A DNA stretch of 20,195 nt. Source: a virus. Where the stretch lies: positions 1 to 20,195 of IMG/VR virus record IMGVR_UViG_3300048024_000007; one strand, 5' to 3'. The notes under the pieces are model-generated. The model was not told where the DNA came from. It searched no databases and saw only the letters and a list, made by a program, of their open reading frames with translations. The position numbers and the translations under genes are program-made. Positions within the stretch are counted from its first letter, which is position 1. Each line of letters begins with the position of its first letter. Shown here piece after piece: positions 6,975-16,604 of this stretch.

Positions 6975-8840
6975 ATGGCAGAAAGAGCACAAATTAAAGA
7001 TGTAATAGGTACAGGGAGTGTATCAACTCCTATGGCAACACCTATTGATGCTTTTATGGGAGCACCACAAGTTGCTCCAAATTCAGGGTTAACACAATTA
7101 GCACAGGCTCTTAGTAAAGGTGCTGACAGATTAATTGCATCAGGGCAGAAAGACGCAAAGAAAAAGAAGAAGGAAAAAGATTTAAAGGATAAAGCAAGAC
7201 TAAGTTCTATTGCTGCTGAAATTAGGAAAGAACAGAAAACTGGTGTTATTAGTAAAGTAAGAATTGGAGAATTGCACCCTGATTTATCTGTTACAAACCA
7301 AGTATTACTAACACAAATGTTAGCATCTAATGATACATCAAAAACTTGGAATACAGTATTTGAAGACTTTAATAAAAACCCATATGACGCAAGTGGTGAA
7401 AATCAAATTAATAATAAAGTTAAATTAGATAGTTGGGTTGAGGGGCAAAGAAACGACATTAGAAAACTTTATGAATACCAAGATAAAGACACAGGGGAAA
7501 TGAAGGTACATGACTTTGCATATGCAGGGGCATTAAATAAATTTAACCAAATGTTAGCTTCTCACGAAAGTAATTGGTCAAGTCAAAGACGAGAAAACAA
7601 CACAAAAATTACTACTGATTATTTAGAACAGGAAGTTGACGGGAATGTTAGAAAAACTTTGAACACCCCTGATTCTAAGGGTAACTATAATTTTACACAA
7701 ATGTATGAAGATATAGAAAACTCTCAATTTAAAGATGATAAAGGTCAACCACTTATGGTATTAGACCCTGATGTAATTGATGACACAGTTTTTACATCAA
7801 TCGTAGCGTCAGCAGAATTTATGACTACAGTAGATAAGAATGGATTCGTACAAGGGATTGCATTATTAGATTCTATACCAAAGCGTTTAAGAGAAAAAGG
7901 TGGGAATGAAAATATTATTCTAGCTATGAAAGCAAAGATGAATGATAAAGCAAGTAATAATATGCTTAAAAAAATGAGAATGGACGAACACCTTAAAACA
8001 GTAGGATTAAAAAATGCTAAAGCAGAACTTTACACAATGTTTGATGGTACTTTTAATGGAACAGCAGAGAAAAATAAATCTCTAAAGTATAGTAAAGATA
8101 ATTGGCAAAAAGCAGCAGATGCTTATATTAATAACGCACCTATATTACAAAGAGCAGAATTAAAAACATTTTTAATGACAATTAATGATTACGACCAAAC
8201 AACAGTAAACCCTGCAGACAGTCTAAAAAATAAACTATTACTTGCAAATAAAATTATGACTTTTTCTACAACTGATAATTTGGAAGAAGTATTATTTAGA
8301 AGTGATTCAGATAAAAAATCTTATAAAGATGGCACAACAAATGAAAAAATGTCTATGCTTATGACAAAAGTAGAAGACATGATAGAGAATGACGAGTTAA
8401 GTCTTAAAGATGGTATGGATGTTTTTAAAAACCTAGAAACATATATGGAAGGTAGTGATGTTTTAGCCGACCCTCTAATTGATTCTACGTTTAATGAAAC
8501 TGTGGGGCAAACAATCCAAGCAAATATGAAAGCAGTTACAGGTACTTTAGACCAAATAAAAGGTACAAAATTCTACTCTCAATTAAAACAGGTATATCTT
8601 AAAGTTGTTAGAACATCAGTTATGAACTCAATAAACGATAAAGGTGTTGTACCTCAACAAGAAGCCTTTTTAGATATACTTGATAAATCTGTTCTATTGT
8701 CTTTATCAAGGATGGGATTAACAAATACTGATGGTATGTTAAGTTCTGAAAAACTAGACAATGTAATGAAGAATGAATTAGGTCTAGCAGTAAAACCATT
8801 ATCTGATAAAAATAAACCTGTTGAATTAACTGGTGAATAA
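6975..8840 (+). CDS. Internal virion (ejection) protein, T7 gp15 position
   Basis: A 621-residue, highly charged, mostly helical protein in the position of T7 gp15 (747 residues), which forms part of the internal core and the trans-periplasmic channel. The N-terminal 55 residues (with PIDAFMGAPQVAPNSGLTQL) precede a Lys-rich tract near residues 60-72 (KDAKKKKKEKDLKDKARL). Such 'LTQLAQALS' N-termini are common in marine T7-like phages. No enzyme motif, signal peptide or clear membrane span is visible. AAGGA at 6964-6968 fits the start. The function is assigned by order and general composition rather than by a diagnostic motif. It is one of the most AT-rich genes here by eye. Confidence 0.8.
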   Translation: MAERAQIKDVIGTGSVSTPMATPIDAFMGAPQVAPNSGLTQLAQALSKGADRLIASGQKDAKKKKKEKDLKDKARLSSIAAEIRKEQKTGVISKVRIGELHPDLSVTNQVLLTQMLASNDTSKTWNTVFEDFNKNPYDASGENQINNKVKLDSWVEGQRNDIRKLYEYQDKDTGEMKVHDFAYAGALNKFNQMLASHESNWSSQRRENNTKITTDYLEQEVDGNVRKTLNTPDSKGNYNFTQMYEDIENSQFKDDKGQPLMVLDPDVIDDTVFTSIVASAEFMTTVDKNGFVQGIALLDSIPKRLREKGGNENIILAMKAKMNDKASNNMLKKMRMDEHLKTVGLKNAKAELYTMFDGTFNGTAEKNKSLKYSKDNWQKAADAYINNAPILQRAELKTFLMTINDYDQTTVNPADSLKNKLLLANKIMTFSTTDNLEEVLFRSDSDKKSYKDGTTNEKMSMLMTKVEDMIENDELSLKDGMDVFKNLETYMEGSDVLADPLIDSTFNETVGQTIQANMKAVTGTLDQIKGTKFYSQLKQVYLKVVRTSVMNSINDKGVVPQQEAFLDILDKSVLLSLSRMGLTNTDGMLSSEKLDNVMKNELGLAVKPLSDKNKPVELTGE

Positions 8841-8859
8841 CCTAACGTAAGGAAACAAA

Positions 8860-11800
8860 ATGGCAGAAAAAGAAATTTTTACTTATGGTGGGGTTGATTA
8901 TTCATTTCAAACAGGTCTTACAAAAGAAAGAAAAATAGAAAAGATAAAACAACATTTAGAAAAAACTAAGAAAAAACCTGAAGTAACAAAAAGTGTAACA
9001 CCACCTGTTACATCTTCAGAAGATATGCCACCTGCTGAAAAAGCTACTGCAGGTAGCCCCAAAGTAACTTCACCTACTACCACTAAACCAGTAGTAAAAG
9101 AAGAAGAATCAGATTTAGACAAAGCATTACGTCTACAAGAAGAAAAATCTAAAGTTGCAAAAGCTGAGTTAAAAAAGAAACAAAGCGAATTTCCTAACGG
9201 GGATGCAAGAATTTTTACTGAACGATATAAAGATAACGACCCCGACAATCCAGTTTATGATGCTGATTTAATTAAAGATGATAACTGGATTGCTGCTGCT
9301 AAAGTCATGTTTAAAATGAAAGAAGGTAGAGAGTGGGGGAGTGATGAAGATGATGGTGAAGACGCTAACGTAGCACGTTATGCCCTTAACGAAATGGGGT
9401 GGTTTAATTATAACCTTCCACGTATGGGTTATGATGCTGCTAGGATTGCATCATGGGCAACTGAAGATGAAAAGAGAGCCTTTCTTTATTTAATGGAGCA
9501 GTATGGGGATTTAGGTAATGCAACTTTAGCAGGTACAGGAAGACTTGTTAAAGGTATGGTTACTGACCCTGCTAATATATTTGGTATCTTTACTTTAGGG
9601 GGTTCATTTCTTGTAGGGCAATCAACTAAACTAGCTACAAGAGCAGGGTTACTGGAACTATTAAAGCGTTCTATAACAACTGCGACTGTTGGTGGTGTTA
9701 ATGGATTTGTCTATGGTGGTCTTGATGCTACAGGCAGAGAGATAGTACATAGTCAAGGTACTGACTCTGCATTTAGAGGTAGTAAAGTTTGGCAAGGTTC
9801 ATATAAAGGTGCAGGAGCAGGTGCTATCTTAATGGGGGGTGGTAAAGCAACTATTGGATTAGGTAAATCATTATTTAATAGAAGTGCAGGTGAGATAGGA
9901 GAAAAAGTCTTACCAAAAATTGATTCTAATATGATTGGTAAGCAAGACTTAATAAGCACAAAAGAAGGTATTAAAGAAGGTGTCAACGTAAGGGTTAATG
10001 ATGGAAAAACTAAAACACCAAAAAAGGGTAAAGTTCTTGGTGATGTAAAAGCAGATGGCACAGTTGATGTTTCTATTCCCTATGGTAAACAAGGTAAAAC
10101 AAAAATTGTAAATGTAGAAGCTGAAAATCTTTCTGTTATTACTACAAAGAAAGTACCTGATACTAATGAAATTAAAGTTGAAAACAAAGTTGTAAACTCA
10201 GACCCAAAATCAACAAAAGAAAAATTAGCCCAAACATTAGATACAACCCCAGGAGAAATGAGAACAGGGCTACAACATTTAGTTGCAAAAATTAATGAAG
10301 TATTACCTAGAAGTAAAAGTGGGAAATGGGAAGTGTCTGCTACAAGAGGTGGTGATGACGCTAACATTGTACAAAGAAATTTAGGTAAATTTGGGGGTGG
10401 TCAAACTCAGTCAATGTCAATTCTAAGGGAAATGACAGAGAAAATTTTACAACCACTTAAATCAGCAGGGGCATTACACCCTACACAAATACGTGCATAT
10501 TTATATAAAGCAGGATTAGACGCAAAACAAGAGCAACTATTAAAGGATACAGTTAATACACTATTAAACGAATATAAAACTAGGTATGACACACTTGTTA
10601 ATGAACTTAGAACTAACCCTAATTTAACTATTAAAGAAATTCAAGAAATGTCTAAACTCTCTGATGAGTTAGACGAATTGATGATGCCTTTAAATGATAT
10701 TTCTACAGGTATTGCTAGTCAAGCAGGTAGAACTCTACAGTCAAACGCTGCTGCAAAAGCTGCAGGTAGTAAAGTTATAGGTAATCAGGGGCTAGGAGAT
10801 AAGACAGGTGGTCTAACTATACAACAAGTTATGAGGGAAACTGGATTTGATGTTGGAGCAGCTACAAAAGAATTTTGGAAACTCAATGAAGCTATAGAAA
10901 AAGCTATCGAAAGAGATGCCAACATTATTAAACTAAGAAAAGCATATGATGATTTAAAATCAAATGGCGAATTTAATGAAGCAGCTAAAGCACGTAGATT
11001 GCATGACGCTGAAGTAGCCCGTAAAAAGGGAGAACTTTCTGATAGTTTCTTTGGTAAAGTTGGTGGTAGTATAAATTATGCTATAAGAATACTAAATGAA
11101 ATTGCCATTAGTAATGTGTTTTCTCCTACTACATTAATGATTAACACAATCCCTTCTGCAGCTAAAATGTTTTATAGACCTATTCTTAATAACATTGGTG
11201 CTGATGGTTTGTCATGGAAAGCATGGAAAGTTGGTATGGGAGAAATGTCTGCTGTTAAACAACTTTTGTTTTCAGGTAGAAAAGCAGCTTTTCAAGCCTT
11301 TAAATATGAAAGGTCTATGCTAACTGGTGATTCAGCTAGGTTCTTAGAAACTCAAACTATGATACCAAAGAAATATGGTGGTGGAATTATTAGAATATTT
11401 CCTAGATTACTATTAGCTACAGACGCAATGTTTGAGCAAGTTTTCTACAGAAGCTACATTGTAGGGGATGCTACAGCAACAGCTATAGAACTTGGTGTTA
11501 AAAATGGTCTAAGTAAAAAACAAATTAACATTGAGATTGATAAAGCAGTTAAAAAAGCTATTAAGGATGGTTACGAACCAATCCCTAATGCTGTCGATAT
11601 TATTACAGACAACGCAAGGGATACAAACTTTATTGGTAGAAGATTTAGAAATGTAGATGAATACGTTGAGTCTGAACTTAAAAAGTTTGGGGATGGCAAA
11701 GGAAAAATTGTTGACCCCAACGCAACTGAAAATTTAACAGCAACTAATAAAAAGGGTAGAGATTATACTCAAGACGCTTTATTCAAAAAAGATTTTGATA

Positions 11801-13347
11801 AATACAACAGCACAACAGGAGCAATACTTGCAGGATATGAAAACCTAGTTAATAAAGCACCTGTGTTACGTTTAATGGGACAGTTATTCTTTAGAACTCC
11901 TGTAAGGGTTTTTGAAGAAGGTCTAAGACTAACCCCAGGATTACAGTTACTTCATCCTAATATGAGAAAGAACTTGCTTCCTGAAACAGCTACTTCAAGG
12001 GCAGCACACGCTAGAGCAATGGGAGAAGTAATGCTTTCCCAATCGTTACTAGGGTCTGCTTTCGGTTTGTATATGTCAGGTAACATAACTGGTGCTACTG
12101 GTAGAGATTATAAACAATCAAGAGCAGGAGAAGATGCAGGTTTCTTACCACCTTATAGTATAAGAAATCCTATAACTGGTGAGATATTTAATTATAGAAC
12201 CTTTGACCCTTTCTCTACTCCATTAAAAATTATTGTAAGTATAGCCGAAGAACAATCAATGCTAGATTATCGTAAAGCACAAGGAGAATATGTAGGTAAA
12301 GAAGAACAAATATTAAAAGAACGACTTCATATAAGTTACATGGTTATGTATCGAATTATACATGACACAAATTTATTTGCAGGTGTATCGGATATATTAA
12401 CTCTTGGTGAAGATTTAATGAATGATGATGCAGGTTCTGAATGGTTAAAGTTTTGGGGAAACAAAGCAAAGAACGCTGTCCCAAATACTTACTTTAAATC
12501 AATGATGCAACAACACCCTCTACTAGCTTCTCCTGAAGATTTTGGACAAGTTATGAGGTACAGACTTAATCCTACTAATAAACAAGATGGTAGTGAATGG
12601 TATGAATTAGATAATGCAAAAATTGATGCAGCCCTTGAATTTCTTGGTTTGGAAAAATGGGGAGCAGTACAACATCAACATTCAGCTTTAGGAGATGTTA
12701 GAGAAAACCCTAATCCTGGGGGTCTGTTAAATCTTTTTGATTTGTTAGAACCTGAAGAATTAAAAGATAGGTTTCCTGTAAAAGTTTATAGGGGTAATGA
12801 TGAAAATGGTAAACCAGTATTCTCTGAAGATTATGACCAAACTGTAAAAAAAGATGTTGTAGCGAAATTTTTATGGAAACTTGGTAAAGCTAATGATGTG
12901 AATTTTATTGCACCAGTTAAATACGATAAGTTATTTCCTGATGTACCTAATACTAAATTAAAATATACGACTGAAAATAGTAGGTTTCCTAGAGAAACTT
13001 TATATAACAGGATGCAAAGGTATATGAAGATGGCACAAGGTGTTCCTTTGGGTGGGGATGGAGCAACATTAATAGATATGTTGCATGAAATTGCTACTGA
13101 CCCTGAATACACAATAGGTAGACCTTCAGCAAAAGGAAAATTTGCAGGTACAGCATTACAGGCAACTCGTAAAGTATTATCAAGCTATAGAGATTTAGCT
13201 TGGGCACAAATATTTGAAGAAGAAAAATGGGCAGAATCAGCATTGATGGATAAGAAAACAAAAGATGCTAACGCTACTCTAGGACAAAATGACCCACAAG
13301 GTAACACAAGAGGAAATGCTTTTAACTTACCTATGGGGATACAGTAA
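8860..13347 (+). CDS. Large internal virion (ejection) protein, T7 gp16 position
   Basis: At 1495 residues this is the largest gene, somewhat longer than T7 gp16 (1318). The N-terminal segment (FTYGGVDYSFQTGLTKERKI, residues 7-26) is a small domain often found at the start of such phage proteins. A Pro/Thr-rich linker follows (about 40-75). Hydrophobic, Gly/Ala-rich stretches at about 220-335 and 1055-1085 could insert in membranes. Residues about 374-428 look like a small beta-barrel insert. The middle (about 780-960) is helical. In T7, gp16 carries an N-terminal lytic transglycosylase domain and forms the inner-membrane part of the ejection channel; I see no transglycosylase motif here. Its role in DNA ejection is inferred from size, order and composition. 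Confidence 0.82.
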   Translation: MAEKEIFTYGGVDYSFQTGLTKERKIEKIKQHLEKTKKKPEVTKSVTPPVTSSEDMPPAEKATAGSPKVTSPTTTKPVVKEEESDLDKALRLQEEKSKVAKAELKKKQSEFPNGDARIFTERYKDNDPDNPVYDADLIKDDNWIAAAKVMFKMKEGREWGSDEDDGEDANVARYALNEMGWFNYNLPRMGYDAARIASWATEDEKRAFLYLMEQYGDLGNATLAGTGRLVKGMVTDPANIFGIFTLGGSFLVGQSTKLATRAGLLELLKRSITTATVGGVNGFVYGGLDATGREIVHSQGTDSAFRGSKVWQGSYKGAGAGAILMGGGKATIGLGKSLFNRSAGEIGEKVLPKIDSNMIGKQDLISTKEGIKEGVNVRVNDGKTKTPKKGKVLGDVKADGTVDVSIPYGKQGKTKIVNVEAENLSVITTKKVPDTNEIKVENKVVNSDPKSTKEKLAQTLDTTPGEMRTGLQHLVAKINEVLPRSKSGKWEVSATRGGDDANIVQRNLGKFGGGQTQSMSILREMTEKILQPLKSAGALHPTQIRAYLYKAGLDAKQEQLLKDTVNTLLNEYKTRYDTLVNELRTNPNLTIKEIQEMSKLSDELDELMMPLNDISTGIASQAGRTLQSNAAAKAAGSKVIGNQGLGDKTGGLTIQQVMRETGFDVGAATKEFWKLNEAIEKAIERDANIIKLRKAYDDLKSNGEFNEAAKARRLHDAEVARKKGELSDSFFGKVGGSINYAIRILNEIAISNVFSPTTLMINTIPSAAKMFYRPILNNIGADGLSWKAWKVGMGEMSAVKQLLFSGRKAAFQAFKYERSMLTGDSARFLETQTMIPKKYGGGIIRIFPRLLLATDAMFEQVFYRSYIVGDATATAIELGVKNGLSKKQINIEIDKAVKKAIKDGYEPIPNAVDIITDNARDTNFIGRRFRNVDEYVESELKKFGDGKGKIVDPNATENLTATNKKGRDYTQDALFKKDFDKYNSTTGAILAGYENLVNKAPVLRLMGQLFFRTPVRVFEEGLRLTPGLQLLHPNMRKNLLPETATSRAAHARAMGEVMLSQSLLGSAFGLYMSGNITGATGRDYKQSRAGEDAGFLPPYSIRNPITGEIFNYRTFDPFSTPLKIIVSIAEEQSMLDYRKAQGEYVGKEEQILKERLHISYMVMYRIIHDTNLFAGVSDILTLGEDLMNDDAGSEWLKFWGNKAKNAVPNTYFKSMMQQHPLLASPEDFGQVMRYRLNPTNKQDGSEWYELDNAKIDAALEFLGLEKWGAVQHQHSALGDVRENPNPGGLLNLFDLLEPEELKDRFPVKVYRGNDENGKPVFSEDYDQTVKKDVVAKFLWKLGKANDVNFIAPVKYDKLFPDVPNTKLKYTTENSRFPRETLYNRMQRYMKMAQGVPLGGDGATLIDMLHEIATDPEYTIGRPSAKGKFAGTALQATRKVLSSYRDLAWAQIFEEEKWAESALMDKKTKDANATLGQNDPQGNTRGNAFNLPMGIQ

Positions 13348-13368
13348 CACCATTAAAAGGATTAAAAT

Positions 13369-14553
13369 ATGGCATACGCACTAACTAAATACACAGGAAA
13401 CGGGAATACTGTGACCTACACTATTGGGTTTGACTATCGTCAAGCTGCTGATGTTAAGGTAAAAATTAATGGTGTTGACAAAGTAGCAGATACAACATCT
13501 CAAACAAATGATTATTCGTTTCCCTCGTCTAATCAAATAACTTTTACAACAGCACCTGCTGACCAATCAGCTATTACTATTAGGCGTTCTACAAGTCAAG
13601 ACGCAAGACTTGTTGATTATGTTGCAGGGGCAGTTTTAAAAGAAGCTGACTTAGACGCTGACTCTACTCAAGCGTTCTTTATGGCACAGGAATCTATTGA
13701 TTACGCTCAAGACTCTATTGCTGCTTCAGATGTAACGGGAGCATTTGATGCAGGAAACAAAAAGGTTGGAAATGTTGCAGACCCAACACTAGCACAAGAT
13801 GCTGTAACAAAGAATTATCTCGAAAATACTTGGTTAAGTTCAGCAGATAAAACGAGTATTAATACGTTAGCTGCAAATAATAGTGCAATAACTACTCTTA
13901 ATACTAATATGAGTGCTATTACTTCAGTAAATTCAAATGAAACAAATATTAATACACTTGTATCTAATATAGGTTCAGTTAGTGATTTTGCTAATAGGTA
14001 TCGTATTGCAACAACAGACCCATCAGCGTCATTAGACGAAGGTGATTTAGTATATAACAGCACAGACAACCAACTTAAATTTTATAATGGAACAAGTTGG
14101 AACGCTGTAGCGACAGGTGCTGACGTTAAGGCAGGGGTGTCTGCGAATGATACATCCCCAGGATTTCTTAATGGCAAACTTGTTGCAGGTTCAAACATTA
14201 CGTTTGTAGAAAACAATGATGGTGGAAATGAGACACTAACTATAAATGGTACTGCTGCTCTATTTAGTGCAGAAAGGTTGGCAACAACTTCAGAAGCACA
14301 GGCAGGAACAGATAACACTACAGGTATGACACCTTTACGTGTTAAAGAAGCTATAACTCATAATGCAGGTACAGTAAATAATGCTGCATTTTATGGTTTT
14401 AAACAGACTAATGGGGTACTGCAGGTTGATGGAACAACAGGTGGTGGTTCAGAAGCATACACACTTTCTGACTATAAAGATTCAGAATTTGCATCTTTGG
14501 GATTGACGTTTGCTATTAATAGTAATGGTCATCTATTAGTAACAACACCCTAG
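13369..14553 (+). CDS. Tail fibre protein with T7-type tail attachment domain
   Basis: A 394-residue protein. The first 110 or so residues (YALTKYTGNGNTVTYTIGFD, then ITFTTAPADQSAITIRRST and the LDADSTQAFFMAQESIDYA region) match the N-terminal domain of T7 gp17, which binds the tail at the portal/nozzle junction. A conserved segment with KKVGNVADPTLAQDAVTKNY follows, then an Asn/Thr/Ser-rich heptad-like region (about 155-205) suited to a trimeric shaft. Next comes a small domain with LVYNSTDNQLKFYNGTSWNA (about 227-246), and a motif near 304-329 (LATTSEAQAGTDNTTGMTPL) that recurs in many phage fibres. It is shorter than T7 gp17 (553) and lacks a recognisable C-terminal tip, so it probably acts as an adaptor for the next gene product. 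Confidence 0.9.
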   Translation: MAYALTKYTGNGNTVTYTIGFDYRQAADVKVKINGVDKVADTTSQTNDYSFPSSNQITFTTAPADQSAITIRRSTSQDARLVDYVAGAVLKEADLDADSTQAFFMAQESIDYAQDSIAASDVTGAFDAGNKKVGNVADPTLAQDAVTKNYLENTWLSSADKTSINTLAANNSAITTLNTNMSAITSVNSNETNINTLVSNIGSVSDFANRYRIATTDPSASLDEGDLVYNSTDNQLKFYNGTSWNAVATGADVKAGVSANDTSPGFLNGKLVAGSNITFVENNDGGNETLTINGTAALFSAERLATTSEAQAGTDNTTGMTPLRVKEAITHNAGTVNNAAFYGFKQTNGVLQVDGTTGGGSEAYTLSDYKDSEFASLGLTFAINSNGHLLVTTP

Positions 14554-14589
14554 TCGGTAAAAACAATTTAATTTAAAAAGGAAATAAAA

Positions 14590-16593
14590 ATGGCAACGAT
14601 TGATGTCGGTAAAATAAAATTTGTGTGGAAAGGTGCTTACGCTGCAGGTACTGCCTACACAGTTGATGACGTAGTGTCTTACTTAGGAAGTTCTTGGGTA
14701 AACATACAAGCAGGTACAGGACAAACACCTGCAAATGGCAGTTCATATTGGGAACTAATGGCAGAGGGACAAGCAACTCTGACTACTAATGGTGACTTAC
14801 TAACTGTTACTGGTGGTAGTCAAGCACGATTACCTATTGGTAGTACAGGGCAGGTTCTGAAAGCAACCTCATCTACAGCAGTAGGATGGGAAGCATCTTC
14901 AGGAGATGCCACTCATAAACCACTAGGTAGTAATATACCTCGTTATGCTCATACAACTGAAACTACAACGTATGGTACAGGGGGTAAATATCCTTGGTTA
15001 GCAGATTATGCTAATAACTATATACCTTATGATGGTTTACCTAATGGTTCTTTATCGCCTGTTAAGCGTGATAGAAACGAAGGTTACGTTTCAGGTGGAT
15101 TTTTCATGATGTATCTAAACGAAAACCATGAAATATGTCACAGGGGTTATTCTTACAATGGTATAGGTAGTGTAGTTAATACTCATACTGGGAATATGGA
15201 AACCACTATGCCACTATCAATGGAATTTGGTGGTATGCAATCAGGTGAATACTTTGTTCGTATATGGTACTCCCAATATTCAGCATGGGCACTAACTAAT
15301 AAAGGTGACTTGTGGTGCTTTGGTGAGAATGATGATGGTGAACTAGGACTTGGTGATACAACTGCTAGATACCAATGGGTAAGAAACCCATATCTAGGTG
15401 TTAATGCCACCAACAATAGTGTTACTTGTCGTGTAACAGGATTTACATTCAGTTACAAAATGGGTTACGAAGGACAAGGAACTAACACTTGTCACGTAAT
15501 TCTTGAAGATGGGCGAGTAATGTCATGGGGACACAATGGTACAGGACAAATAGGGGATGGCACAACAGCTAATAAAAGTGTACCTACTATAATTTCTGCA
15601 TTATCAGGTGTAGATATATGTCAAATCTCTGCAGGTTATCGCACAACTTTATACTTAGACACAACAGGTCAGGTGTGGGGTACAGGTGCAAACGATAATG
15701 GAGTTATGCAAGGTGCTAATAGAACAGCCCCATTCCAAATGGGAGTTACTGGTGTTGTTCAAATTCTTAACTATTCGGGTTACGGGTATTCAGCAGACTA
15801 TGGTTCAAATATGTTTGCATTACAAGCTGATGGTGACTTATATGGTATTGGATATAATAACTATGGTGCATTAGGTATTGGTTCAACGAGTGCTGTATCA
15901 GCATGGACACAAGCAGGTGGTTCTCTGAACTTTGCTGCAGTTATATGTGCAGGAGAACCTGAATATACAACTATGTTAGCGTTTCAAGGAACTCCTGGAG
16001 ATTTGTATGACACAACAAACGGGCTACCAATCTATATGTGTGGTTGGGGAGGTGATGGACAAATAATGCAAGGTAACACTACTTCTTCAAACTCATCTCT
16101 TGTACAACCACAGACAGACGTATATGGTTCAAATCGTTCTGTAGTTATGAGTTCATCTGCTGATGGAACACTTTCTTCTAACGAAATGTCATTTCCAAGA
16201 AATAATATTGTAGCTGCATGGGGTGTTCGTGAAGGTTCTTATTCAACATCTACATGGTTTTTCTTGGACAACCAAGGAAGACTATGGACAAGTGGATATC
16301 ATGAAGTAGATTATAACTACCAAGCAAATACTTCAGCAGTTAGTTATACCAATGCACAACCTGACCATAATAATTGGATGCACACTTTGTCTTCAGGGAC
16401 AACGTATGCAGGTAAGGTAGCTGAAACTATTGAAGATTTATATTGTCAAGGACACTTCTATAGTGCTTATTGGAATCACTTCATTAGAACATCTACCAAT
16501 GAATATTGGACAAGGGGTAATAACATCCACTACTTGTATGGTGGTAATACTACGCAAACCAAATATAAATGGTCACGTTGGAATCTTAACTAG
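14590..16593 (+). CDS. RCC1-like beta-propeller tail fibre / receptor-binding protein
   Basis: A 667-residue protein. Residues 16-57 (AYAAGTAYTVDDVVSYLGSS, then W...YWELM) resemble a small carbohydrate-binding-type module. Residues 81-101 (LPIGSTGQVLKATSSTAVGW) are a motif common in marine phage fibres. From about 171 onward there are seven or eight RCC1-like repeats, each with a hydrophobic strand, a D/N-G turn and a W-G-x-G/N-x-x-G-Q/E-L/I-G pattern. Clear ones start near 233 (LTNKGDLWCFGENDDGELGL), 301 (ILEDGRVMSWGHNGTGQIGD), 353 (LDTTGQVWGTGANDNGVMQG) and 409 (LQADGDLYGIGYNNYGALGI); weaker ones lie near 171, 481, 556 and 631. RCC1 repeats fold as a seven-bladed propeller. Placement after the tail fibre suggests a receptor-binding role, which is inferred. 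AAAAAGGA upstream supports the start. Confidence 0.85.
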   Translation: MATIDVGKIKFVWKGAYAAGTAYTVDDVVSYLGSSWVNIQAGTGQTPANGSSYWELMAEGQATLTTNGDLLTVTGGSQARLPIGSTGQVLKATSSTAVGWEASSGDATHKPLGSNIPRYAHTTETTTYGTGGKYPWLADYANNYIPYDGLPNGSLSPVKRDRNEGYVSGGFFMMYLNENHEICHRGYSYNGIGSVVNTHTGNMETTMPLSMEFGGMQSGEYFVRIWYSQYSAWALTNKGDLWCFGENDDGELGLGDTTARYQWVRNPYLGVNATNNSVTCRVTGFTFSYKMGYEGQGTNTCHVILEDGRVMSWGHNGTGQIGDGTTANKSVPTIISALSGVDICQISAGYRTTLYLDTTGQVWGTGANDNGVMQGANRTAPFQMGVTGVVQILNYSGYGYSADYGSNMFALQADGDLYGIGYNNYGALGIGSTSAVSAWTQAGGSLNFAAVICAGEPEYTTMLAFQGTPGDLYDTTNGLPIYMCGWGGDGQIMQGNTTSSNSSLVQPQTDVYGSNRSVVMSSSADGTLSSNEMSFPRNNIVAAWGVREGSYSTSTWFFLDNQGRLWTSGYHEVDYNYQANTSAVSYTNAQPDHNNWMHTLSSGTTYAGKVAETIEDLYCQGHFYSAYWNHFIRTSTNEYWTRGNNIHYLYGGNTTQTKYKWSRWNLN

Positions 16594-16604
16594 AAGGAAA
16601 AAAA

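Noticed and set aside
9753-10592. Minus-strand frames opposite the large ejection gene
   Set aside because: No start signals, Ser/Leu/Pro-rich composition typical of antisense of AT-rich genes.
15686-15874. Plus-strand frame inside the RCC1-like gene
   Set aside because: Out of frame with clear RCC1 repeats; no ribosome binding site and no protein-like pattern.
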